Shown piece after piece: positions 58,116-64,000 of a DNA stretch of 64,000 nt; within the stretch, counting starts at the first letter, position 1; each line of letters starts with the position of its first letter. The position numbers and the translations under genes were made by a program. The stretch is taken from IMG/VR virus record IMGVR_UViG_3300009184_000039, positions 1-64,000 of that record; one strand, given 5' to 3'. The notes below the pieces were generated by a model. It did not search any database and had not been told where the DNA came from. It saw only the letters and a program-made list of their open reading frames with translations. The stretch is from a virus.

Positions 58116-58294
58116 AATGGTTGCGTTACAGTGGTGTCAGCATCATTGTAACGCTTAACCCACTGCATTGGCGCTGGGTGCCACAAGCACGTTGCGAACG
58201 CAATACTGAGTGGCCCAGTCCCAATGAGGTCACATACATGGCAAGTTGGTTGTTTTTGACCATACGTGGTTGGGTTGACAATGGAGATTGGTAG
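58088..58294 (+). CDS. Unknown small Trp-rich protein
   Basis: 68 residues, basic and Trp-rich (LHWRWVPQARCERNTEWPSP, then ASWLFLTIRGWVDNGDW). Likely associates with membranes or another protein. It overlaps the phosphoesterase by 28 bases and shares a base with the next gene. Confidence 0.65.
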   Translation: MATKNSGYLKWLRYSGVSIIVTLNPLHWRWVPQARCERNTEWPSPNEVTYMASWLFLTIRGWVDNGDW

Positions 58295-58446
58295 TGCGAG
58301 ATCTAGTGTCATACATAGTTTATGCCATACTCATGGTATTGCTGTATATCAACACCTCTGTAGTAGGTGAAGATCGTGAACGTGCGGCATTGGATCGGGT
58401 ACGCAACTCAAGTGGATACTTAATACGATATGAACAAACAGACTAA
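58294..58446 (+). CDS. 50-residue single-helix membrane protein
   Basis: GTG start sharing a base with the upstream TAG. MRDLVSYIVYAILMVLLYIN is a membrane helix, followed by a charged soluble tail. It overlaps the next gene by 17 bases. Unknown. Confidence 0.6.
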   Translation: MRDLVSYIVYAILMVLLYINTSVVGEDRERAALDRVRNSSGYLIRYEQTD

Positions 58447-58702
58447 ACAACTAGCAGAACAGGCAGGATTTGTCCTGGATGAATTACCAGACACGGTTCT
58501 ACAGCCATTGGAAACATTTGCTGACCTATTGCGAGCCGCTAACACTCGTGAAGTGATTGCATTGTGTGCCAACACCATTAACCGCAACCTTAACGAACAA
58601 CAACAAAAAACAAAACGTCGTTGGGATATAGTAGAAGCCGTGGTAATCGTAACAGCATTGGTAGCCTGGGGTGCCTGGTGGTACACTCAATTACACACAT
58701 AA
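58430..58702 (+). CDS. Small tail-anchored membrane protein
   Basis: 90 residues. Starts with QTKQLAEQAGFVLDELP, an opening also seen in the gene at 61681 (QKLIEQAGF), and ends in a membrane helix (VEAVVIVTALVAWGAWWY). This N-terminal 'EQAGF' module may bind a common partner. Confidence 0.65.
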   Translation: MNKQTKQLAEQAGFVLDELPDTVLQPLETFADLLRAANTREVIALCANTINRNLNEQQQKTKRRWDIVEAVVIVTALVAWGAWWYTQLHT

Positions 58703-58712
58703 AGGACCGGAT

Positions 58713-59426
58713 ATGAAAATTTATATTGGCAAACCTCGAGATCACTGGATCTCACCTTACACCATATTGGATTACATGTTCTTTTGGACTGACTGGAGCA
58801 AGTGCAGTCGCGACCGCCGCATTCGCACTCTTGAAGAAGAACGCAATTACGTGGAACATCCTGAGTGGGTAGAACGCTGGAGTGATCGACTGGAACCTGT
58901 CAGCCATGCTATTCGGTGGATCTTGGATCGTGTGCATCCGGCCATCAACTATGTAAAGATTGATCGTTGGGATACCTGGAGCATGGATCATACCTTGAGT
59001 CCCATCATCTTGCCCATGCTCAAGCAACTGAAAACAACTCAGCACGGTGCAGGATTTGTTGACGATGAGGACGTTCCTGAAGAACTAAAAAGTACCAGCG
59101 CACCCGCCAAAGAAAACGAGTGGGACACTGATGCCAATCACTTTGCTCGTTGGGAATATGTGCTGGATGAAATGATCTTTGCATTTACTTGCAAAACAGA
59201 TGACTCCTGGGAAGATGAGTTCCGTTCAGGCGAGATCGACATGCTGTGGGTACCAGTAGACAAAGATGGCAACGAGGTACCCAAGGGAGAACACAAGTTC
59301 TCTGAAATGAGACGTGGTCCCAACGACACATACAAGTGCGATTATGAAGGCATGCGAGTGGTTGAAGCACGTATACAAAACGGCTTCCGCTTGTTTGGCA
59401 AGTATTATCAGAATCTCTGGGACTGA
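58713..59426 (+). CDS. Conserved-type phage protein of unknown function
   Basis: 237 residues from the ATG after AAAGGACCGGAT. KIDRWDTWSMDHTLSPIILPMLKQLK, VDDEDVPEELKSTSAP and HFARWEYVLDEMIFAF form a recognisable, widespread but uncharacterised phage family. Acidic in the second half. No catalytic residues can be named. The stop shares a base with the next ATG. Confidence 0.78.
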   Translation: MKIYIGKPRDHWISPYTILDYMFFWTDWSKCSRDRRIRTLEEERNYVEHPEWVERWSDRLEPVSHAIRWILDRVHPAINYVKIDRWDTWSMDHTLSPIILPMLKQLKTTQHGAGFVDDEDVPEELKSTSAPAKENEWDTDANHFARWEYVLDEMIFAFTCKTDDSWEDEFRSGEIDMLWVPVDKDGNEVPKGEHKFSEMRRGPNDTYKCDYEGMRVVEARIQNGFRLFGKYYQNLWD

Positions 59427-59899
59427 TGGAAGAATCCAACTCCGCCAAAGGCCGGGACAGTTTTGATGTTGCAACCGGCAATACCTTGGTGCATTTTTTT
59501 AATCGTAATGTAACACCTTACGCCACCAGCACACTAGGACCCAAGTTTGATCTAATACCTGTTGAAAAACAAAAAGATCTCATGATCAATCATGCCAGGA
59601 TGTATGCCCAGCAAGAATATGATCGTATCATGGAAATGGTCACAGTTCTACAACGACAGGCAGATGACATTAGACGCAGACTAGAAGTAACTGACGCAGT
59701 ATATGCCGCAGAATACAATTTTCAGATTGTCATGGGCAACTGCTATTGGTTGGTTTGGCACAAGAGGTATGAAAAAACTCTGTTGGTACATAGCGGTCCT
59801 GATGACTGGAATACCGGAGTGCCGGAGGATTATGAATACATGACGCAGGTCAAGTACATGGGTGACCATACTTGGCAAGAAGTTGACTCCAAATTATAA
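59426..59899 (+). CDS. DUF2452-like protein
   Basis: 157 residues. NTLVHFFNRNVTPYATST, FDLIPVEKQKDLMINHARMYAQQEY and a final WLVW...DWNTGVPEDYEYM block follow the DUF2452 pattern. Function unknown. Directly coupled to the gene before it. Confidence 0.75.
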   Translation: MEESNSAKGRDSFDVATGNTLVHFFNRNVTPYATSTLGPKFDLIPVEKQKDLMINHARMYAQQEYDRIMEMVTVLQRQADDIRRRLEVTDAVYAAEYNFQIVMGNCYWLVWHKRYEKTLLVHSGPDDWNTGVPEDYEYMTQVKYMGDHTWQEVDSKL

Positions 59900-59911
59900 A
59901 TGTGTTACAAT
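59883..59911 (+). promoter_or_regulatory. Sigma70-type promoter, predicted leaderless
   Basis: TTGACT, 17 bases, TACAAT, then five bases to the ATG of the first tandem paralogue. The -35 box lies inside the preceding gene. Confidence 0.7.
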
Positions 59912-59916
59912 ACGAT

Positions 59917-60096
59917 ATGACTACTATAACTGTTGAAGGTGCCGATCGAGCAATTGATGCGGGCATATGGCTTAATGAACAATGTATAGACTATCAAATT
60001 GATATGGAGCAAGTTTGGACTAAGACCGAGCCTCGATATCAATTTCAATTTTCTAACACTAAAGACGCAACACACTTTGCATTACGATGGCGATAA
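59917..60096 (+). CDS. LRW tandem family, copy 1
   Basis: 59 residues from the ATG just after the promoter. The C-terminal signature is YQFQFSNTKDATHFALRWR. The N-terminal part (EGADRAIDAGIWLNEQ) is helical. The next four genes end in the same pattern (F-x-F-x4-DA-x2-F-x-L-R/K-W) but differ before it. Confidence 0.68.
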   Translation: MTTITVEGADRAIDAGIWLNEQCIDYQIDMEQVWTKTEPRYQFQFSNTKDATHFALRWR

Positions 60097-60099
60097 GGT

Positions 60100-60327
60100 A
60101 TGTTCGAGCATGAACTACGCATAGAACATGCCAGTCCCGACGACGGCATACGTTGGAGCCATGAATTGCAATGGTCCGGATTGATTCAGGGTCAAGACTA
60201 TGTATGGCAGTACGTGCCGGCCTGGGATGACAACTTTGGATCACACACATCGCCTCGAGCCGTGGTGTTTGCATTTAGCAATCCTGCCATGGCCACATTT
60301 TACCAATTGAAATGGCAACACACTTGA
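60100..60327 (+). CDS. LRW tandem family, copy 2
   Basis: 75 residues. The ending is VVFAFSNPAMATFYQLKWQHT. Acidic and Trp-rich N-terminal part (IRWSHELQWSGLIQGQ). Starts three bases after copy 1 and overlaps copy 3 by a base. Confidence 0.68.
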   Translation: MFEHELRIEHASPDDGIRWSHELQWSGLIQGQDYVWQYVPAWDDNFGSHTSPRAVVFAFSNPAMATFYQLKWQHT

Positions 60328-60545
60328 TGAAACAACACATGTTACCTGAAACTGCTAGGATGTTTAGTCTGTGTGTGCATTGTGTGACTCCACGAAAAGA
60401 TGCATACGGGCCAGACATCATGCGTTGGCTCACTGAAAATATAGCAAAAACAGAAGCAGGGTTCAGGCCCTGGACTAGAACAGATCGAGAATTCAAATTC
60501 ATGCACGAGCGTGATGCTATAATGTTTGCACTCCGATGGTCATGA
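60327..60545 (+). CDS. LRW tandem family, copy 3
   Basis: 72 residues from the ATG that shares a base with the upstream TGA. The ending is EFKFMHERDAIMFALRWS. N-terminal part has a Cys pair (LCVHCVTP). Confidence 0.68.
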   Translation: MKQHMLPETARMFSLCVHCVTPRKDAYGPDIMRWLTENIAKTEAGFRPWTRTDREFKFMHERDAIMFALRWS

Positions 60546-60733
60546 CACATACAGTAAGAATACCCTGGCGAAAAGGCGACACCATCTCCAAGTGGGACGA
60601 AGTATGCATCTGGACCATTGAAGAATTTGGCCTGCCTGGCGAACGCTATACCACACACCCCACATCAGACTACATGGATTTTGTTTTCCAGCACAGCCGG
60701 GACGCTATATACTTCAAACTCCGATGGCTATAA
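60542..60733 (+). CDS. LRW tandem family, copy 4
   Basis: 63 residues. The ending is FVFQHSRDAIYFKLRWL; the N-terminus (TVRIPWRKGDTISKWDE) is basic and Trp-rich. ATGA overlap with copy 3 and a 10-base overlap with copy 5. Confidence 0.68.
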   Translation: MTHTVRIPWRKGDTISKWDEVCIWTIEEFGLPGERYTTHPTSDYMDFVFQHSRDAIYFKLRWL

Positions 60734-60960
60734 AAACTGCTGAAGACACAATCCGACTGGGTGACAGTTTCAATCATGCCTGTAGAATTCAAAAAAACTA
60801 TGGCGTGTTGGAAGAAATATTGGCCTGGTCAAAAGAGTCATTGACTGCAGAATGGCGATGGCAATTGGTCAGTGTGAGTTCAGACGTCCGCCCCGGAGAT
60901 TACATTTTCTACTTTGATAGCGAGCGTGACTACCTGGCATTTGTAATGAAATGGTTATAA
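60724..60960 (+). CDS. LRW tandem family, copy 5
   Basis: 78 residues. The ending is YIFYFDSERDYLAFVMKWL, the most changed version (Asp-Tyr for Asp-Ala). N-terminal helix IRLGDSFNHACRIQKN. Its last bases overlap a possible early start of the next gene. Confidence 0.66.
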   Translation: MAIKTAEDTIRLGDSFNHACRIQKNYGVLEEILAWSKESLTAEWRWQLVSVSSDVRPGDYIFYFDSERDYLAFVMKWL

Positions 60961-60968
60961 GTAAAATT

Positions 60969-61256
60969 ATGCGTACACCCCAAGAACGAGACAAGAAAAA
61001 TCTACGTATTCAACGTGACGAAAATGCTATTCGAAAGCAATCCAAGATTGCCCGAGCACATGGTATGGATGTAAAAGAGCCACACAAGTTCGCCAAGCAT
61101 CATGCCATGGATTGTGGACAACCAGGTTGTGTCTTGTGTGGCAACCCAAGAAAAACATTCAGCGAGTTGACCGCACAAGAAAAACGCCTGTTCCAAGATG
61201 CAGAACAGCCGCGTGACAAACATTCAAACGGCTTGCCCCGGAATCAAGATGATTGA
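60969..61256 (+). CDS. Small protein with Cys-rich GNPRK motif
   Basis: 95 residues from ATG (MRTPQERDKKNLR); a start six codons earlier overlaps copy 5. Basic first half, then KFAKHHAMDCGQPGCVLCGNPRKT: three cysteines and His residues that could bind zinc, followed by FSELTAQEKRLFQD. Similar small proteins occur in phages and bacteria without known function. Confidence 0.7.
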   Translation: MRTPQERDKKNLRIQRDENAIRKQSKIARAHGMDVKEPHKFAKHHAMDCGQPGCVLCGNPRKTFSELTAQEKRLFQDAEQPRDKHSNGLPRNQDD

Positions 61257-61458
61257 CTTTGACATAACCATGCAAAGAATCAAGAACTTGGGCGAGTTTG
61301 AAGTTCAAGTCACTGTGCCTAAAACATTTAGTTTTCGTGGCCAGGTGCCCTGGGACATGCAGATACTAGGCGATCAGGCTTTTGTCACAGTGATCGCACC
61401 CAGCCTTACTGAGGCTCGAAGCAGAGTAGAAGAATATTTTAATTTCAAGGAAGAATAA
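61249..61458 (+). CDS. Unknown small beta-rich protein
   Basis: 69 residues from the ATG before IDFDITMQRIKN; it starts inside the previous gene. Strand pattern EFEVQVTVPKTFSF and AFVTVIAPSLTEARSRVEEYF. No family recognised. Confidence 0.62.
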   Translation: MIDFDITMQRIKNLGEFEVQVTVPKTFSFRGQVPWDMQILGDQAFVTVIAPSLTEARSRVEEYFNFKEE

Positions 61459-61460
61459 AC

Positions 61461-61706
61461 ATGGACATGGATCAAGCGGCTGTATTTTTGGCCGGAAGTA
61501 TATTGACAGCACTGGGGTTTATTGTGGTATTGGTAGCCATAGTGATTGCCAACAACATCATACATCGTTGGTGGAAACCCTTGGGCTGGAACTTTGGATG
61601 GATCAGCGCACCCACAAGATTTGCCACCCCAGAAGAACTAGAACAACCCCCAAAAATAGAACCTGTAATTGACAAGAAAAATGAACCGAAAGCAAAAACT
61701 AATTGA
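61461..61706 (+). CDS. Single-helix membrane protein
   Basis: 81 residues. One membrane helix (about 8-32, FLAGSILTALGFIVVLVAIV), followed by a Trp-rich region and a Pro/Lys tail. Unknown. It overlaps the next gene by 26 bases. Confidence 0.65.
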   Translation: MDMDQAAVFLAGSILTALGFIVVLVAIVIANNIIHRWWKPLGWNFGWISAPTRFATPEELEQPPKIEPVIDKKNEPKAKTN

Positions 61707-61893
61707 GCAAGCAGGCTTCAGCCGGACCTTTGAAGCAGATAGATTGAATCACTTGATTGATCTCACAGTGAACCAGTGCATTGTTGCCATCACCAATTCT
61801 TCGCGAGATCACTGCCCCACCACCTACGATCAGGATCAATGGGCCAGCACTATTGAACGCTGTGTTCGTAGCATAAAACAACAGTTTCGATAA
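61681..61893 (+). CDS. Unknown small protein with EQAGF opening
   Basis: 70 residues from the ATG before NRKQKLIEQAGFSRTF. The first 15 residues resemble the gene at 58430. The rest is helical with two cysteines. Confidence 0.63.
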   Translation: MNRKQKLIEQAGFSRTFEADRLNHLIDLTVNQCIVAITNSSRDHCPTTYDQDQWASTIERCVRSIKQQFR

Positions 61894-61895
61894 GA

Positions 61896-61924
61896 TTGAC
61901 ACACAAATATCCTTGTGTTATACT
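61896..61924 (+). promoter_or_regulatory. Sigma70-type promoter
   Basis: TTGACA, 17 bases, TATACT, at the junction between two coding regions. TTGGAGAGTCGC then precedes the next ATG. Confidence 0.78.
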
Positions 61925-61945
61925 AGACTCAAATTGGAGAGTCGC

Positions 61946-62281
61946 ATGAGTACAAGTACTTTTGTTGTGGTTTGGGATAATTTGGGTTTGGAATATGTGG
62001 GCAACGTCACCGAGGACGAACAACGCCGTGTGTGGGGCAAACTCAACGGCAAGCCTGTGCCAAGCCAACTGCCTAATGTGAATCATCTGTTGCTTCGTGC
62101 TAGATACAACAGCCAACGTCACTATGAAATCTATTTGGTCAACGCCACGGATGGAATAACTACAGACGACATACGTGCGATGTTTGAGGCATCACCACAA
62201 ACTGCCGCAGACACCATACGCACTCTTGGTCATTGCTACTACAGTGACCGAGTGAATAAAGATAAAATATTAATCACATGA
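61946..62281 (+). CDS. Unknown alpha/beta protein
   Basis: 111 residues from the ATG after TTGGAGAGTCGC; the longer frame overlaps the promoter. Strand-helix pattern (TFVVVWDNLGLEYVGNV, LLLRARYNSQRHYEIYLV, then DDIRAMFEASPQ). No family recognised. ATGA overlap with the next gene suggests they work together. Confidence 0.68.
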   Translation: MSTSTFVVVWDNLGLEYVGNVTEDEQRRVWGKLNGKPVPSQLPNVNHLLLRARYNSQRHYEIYLVNATDGITTDDIRAMFEASPQTAADTIRTLGHCYYSDRVNKDKILIT

Positions 62282-62835
62282 ACCAAAATATCATCGACGG
62301 CCTCAAAGCCTTTGACTGGCAAACCATTGTTGAATACGGCAACAGCCTTGACGATCTCAACAGCAGGCAATGGCGTTTTTTAAAAGGACTGGTGTGTGAA
62401 CTCATCACAGAAAAATGTAGCAATGGTAACCTTGTCTATGTTGGCCAAGACCACAAAGATTTTGACTGGCCCAGGCACAATATCTCAATCTCAGTTGAAT
62501 TAAAAAGTCAACTCAGTGCTAGAATGTACACCAAAAAAGGTCGGTTGAGAAAAAACTATCCCATCAAACTCAACAACAGTCACGGAACAAATGAAAAGAA
62601 AAAAATAGATGCCAAGGATGTGGCTGACATAATCATTGTGGTTCGTGATGATGGTGCGTTTATGATCGATCAAGCAACTGCAATCAAACATGCCAAACCA
62701 GCAGGTGATGGCTTTAATGTCACCGTCACCGGGGACGAAGTTATTGAGTTATCAGGTCTCGTTGTTCCAGACAAAGTATACACAACAAATCTCAAAGAAA
62801 AGATCATGACAGTGATCCGAGATTCTTTACCATAA
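62278..62835 (+). CDS. Possible PD-(D/E)XK nuclease
   Basis: 185 residues. DFDWPRHNISISVELKSQL contains a D...E-x-K pattern on a beta strand (Asp, then VELK), typical of restriction-type nuclease cores, and DVADIIIVVRDDGAFMID could be a later strand. The basic region KKGRLRKNYPIKLNN may contact DNA. The evidence is suggestive only. A host-DNA-cutting or anti-phage role is possible. Confidence 0.5.
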   Translation: MNQNIIDGLKAFDWQTIVEYGNSLDDLNSRQWRFLKGLVCELITEKCSNGNLVYVGQDHKDFDWPRHNISISVELKSQLSARMYTKKGRLRKNYPIKLNNSHGTNEKKKIDAKDVADIIIVVRDDGAFMIDQATAIKHAKPAGDGFNVTVTGDEVIELSGLVVPDKVYTTNLKEKIMTVIRDSLP

Positions 62836-62841
62836 TGTAAC

Positions 62842-62865
62842 AAAGTAGTACTTGAGTATTACTTT
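62842..62865 (+). repeat. Recurring short hairpin with T-run, copy 5
   Basis: AAAGTAGTACT-TG-AGTATTACTTT then TGATTTT; 11-base arms with one wobble. Almost the exact reverse complement of copy 4. Confidence 0.6.
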
Positions 62866-62883
62866 TGATTTTGCCATTTAAGG

Positions 62884-62943
62884 TTGACTTTTAATGGCGC
62901 CTATAGTATACTTTGTTCTGTGTTAGCAATTAACACATTTTTT
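62884..62943 (+). promoter_or_regulatory. Sigma70-type promoter and immediate terminator-like stem-loop
   Basis: TTGACT, 17 bases, TATACT. At the predicted start TGTGTTA-GCAAT-TAACACA is followed by TTTTTT. It looks like an early attenuator placed at the very 5' end of the message. Confidence 0.6.
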
Positions 62944-62974
62944 AACTTTATCGGCTTAGGCCAGAAAGACTACT

Positions 62975-63247
62975 ATGAGCGATACTTACACCGTTGCCGT
63001 TTTCAAAGATGAAACTTCTTATAGCATGACCGTTCGCTGTCTTGCTCGCAACAAACATTTCAAGTACAATGTTGGTAACCCCAACTGCATTTACGACTCT
63101 ACACAACCGGATCCCAAGATGTTCACAATCCTGTTTGAGGGTTCTCAAACAGAAGCAGAGAAATTTGCTCATGTGATTGCGGCCGCTTACTCGTTGGTGG
63201 GCGTAAAGCGCGGACTTGTGAAAACTGAAGGAACTGACAATGAATAA
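62975..63247 (+). CDS. Unknown small protein
   Basis: 90 residues. Begins YTVAVFKDETSYSMTVRCL; the pattern is beta-rich with a later helix (SQTEAEKFAHVIAAAYSL). No clear ribosome site. It overlaps the methyltransferase gene by 8 bases. Confidence 0.68.
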   Translation: MSDTYTVAVFKDETSYSMTVRCLARNKHFKYNVGNPNCIYDSTQPDPKMFTILFEGSQTEAEKFAHVIAAAYSLVGVKRGLVKTEGTDNE

Positions 63248-64000
63248 AACAAACCACCGAGCCCTTGACGTTGAACTACAAAGACAACGTTACGGCGAAA
63301 ACTCCGAACTACTCAAAGGTTTAGGATTCAACACAGATGTCATGAACATTCGACGTGTGGCCAGGGAATTAGCCACAGTTGATACTTGGCGTTACATGGA
63401 AACCAAAGGTCTTGAAGACCTCAAGGATTGTGTAACTGACTACGACTTGTATGAGTGGGTCACTAACACACAACTTGATCCCGCTTTGTTAAAAACAGGA
63501 TTAATACTTGAGTTTGGTACTGCAACTGGTCGCACACTGAATCAGTTTGCATATTGGTTACCCAATCAAACTATCTATGGTTTTGATGGTTGGCAAGGAT
63601 TGCCAGAAAAGTTTAACGACTTGGCAGAAGGACATTTTGCACAGGAGTTGCCTGAGGTACTTCCAAACTGTCAACTGGTAAAAGGTTGGTTTGGCAGTAA
63701 GCCTGCATGGGATAATTCTGGTATTGCAGAATTTACAGCACAAAAATTTGCTAGTGAGTGTTCGTTTCCAATTGCATTGTTGCATCTAGATGCAGATTTG
63801 TATGATCCAACTAAGACAGTTTTGGATGTATTTGCAAAACAGATTGTGCCAGGTACTGTGATTTTGTTTAACGAGTACTGGAATCATCCAACTTGGAAGA
63901 AACATGAATACCGGGCCTGGCAAGAGCATTGTAAAATGCATGGCGTTAAATATGAGTATATTGGCTATGCTAGTGATCATCAAGAGGTAGCGGTAAGAAT
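63240..64000 (+). CDS. TylF/MycF-type SAM-dependent methyltransferase (partial)
   Basis: The open frame runs off the right edge; 253 codons are visible. ILEFGTATGRTLNQFA is the SAM-binding motif I, YGFDGWQGLPE is the family's next block, and LLHLDADLYDPTKTVLDVF has the metal-binding Asp residues typical of macrocin O-methyltransferases. The N-terminal 80 residues are helical. It probably methylates a sugar or small molecule and fits with the glycosyltransferases of this genome. The start overlaps the upstream gene by 8 bases. Confidence 0.85.
   Translation, partial: MNKTNHRALDVELQRQRYGENSELLKGLGFNTDVMNIRRVARELATVDTWRYMETKGLEDLKDCVTDYDLYEWVTNTQLDPALLKTGLILEFGTATGRTLNQFAYWLPNQTIYGFDGWQGLPEKFNDLAEGHFAQELPEVLPNCQLVKGWFGSKPAWDNSGIAEFTAQKFASECSFPIALLHLDADLYDPTKTVLDVFAKQIVPGTVILFNEYWNHPTWKKHEYRAWQEHCKMHGVKYEYIGYASDHQEVAVR

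Noticed and set aside
1-64000. CRISPR arrays, insertion sequences, integrase or attachment sites
   Set aside because: No regular direct repeats with spacers, transposase or integrase motifs were seen on either strand.

Overview
The window looks like part of the genome of a large tailed phage (T4-like myovirus style) that infects a Gram-negative, probably proteobacterial host from water. The phage case rests on closely packed, often 4-base-overlapping genes, a class Ia ribonucleotide reductase set (nrdA, nrdB, glutaredoxin), a T4-type DNA ligase, a PAAR tail-spike tip, tail-fibre proteins, an MGME1-like exonuclease, and T4-style late promoter elements (TATAAATA and shorter TAAATA variants). 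The host inference comes from lipoprotein and outer-membrane signals, near-perfect sigma70 promoters, Pho-box-like sites, a phasin-like protein and an IscU very close to proteobacterial IscU. No tRNA, rRNA, CRISPR array or insertion sequence was seen.

Layout. Positions 1-2302 hold probable virion or assembly genes. 2327-4845 is an Fe-S module (iscU, a sugar-transferase-like gene, iscA) followed by an exonuclease. 4865-5778 holds a tail-fibre N-terminal-type protein. 5781-11069 is the nucleotide-reduction operon, with a radical SAM gene between nrdA and nrdB. 11101-13909 is a PAAR and tail block. 13986-21400 holds an outer-membrane protein, many small early-type genes each with its own TTGACC/TATAAT promoter, the DNA ligase, a Bax-inhibitor-1/YccA-like membrane protein and a structured leader RNA. 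21407-25525 carries a membrane coiled-coil protein, clpX, ribosomal protein bS21, hsp20 and clpS. 25526-31258 holds phosphoesterase, sugar-nucleotide and amidinotransferase genes. 31262-33338 is uvdE and pstS. 33463-36619 is tail fibres. 37484-39865 is a plcP-glycosyltransferase-membrane protein operon. 40087-46339 holds envelope proteins, a second ClpP-like protease and a virion-like protein. 46372-50064 holds two sugar-transferase-like genes, clpP and an asparagine-synthetase-like gene. 50066-63247 is accessory DNA with micro-ORFs, a lipoprotein, many small genes and a tandem family of small paralogues. A methyltransferase runs off the right edge.

How the parts fit. Several genes point to phosphorus stress. 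pstS would scavenge phosphate. The plcP/agt-like pair would strip phosphate from membrane phospholipids and rebuild them as glycolipids. Both transcription units start with matching Pho-box-like repeats set 10-11 bases before the same CCTAAATA element, so host PhoB could switch them on. A nearly complete proteolysis set (ClpX with its ClpP-docking IGF loop, ClpP, a divergent ClpP, ClpS), Hsp20 and a YccA-like protein suggest remodelling of host protein quality control. bS21 suggests effects on translation. Many transcripts seem to start either exactly at the start codon (leaderless) or with a stem-loop at the 5' end, which may define two expression classes.

Limits: all functions are assigned by eye from motifs and remembered family features. 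Promoters, hairpins and start sites are predictions.
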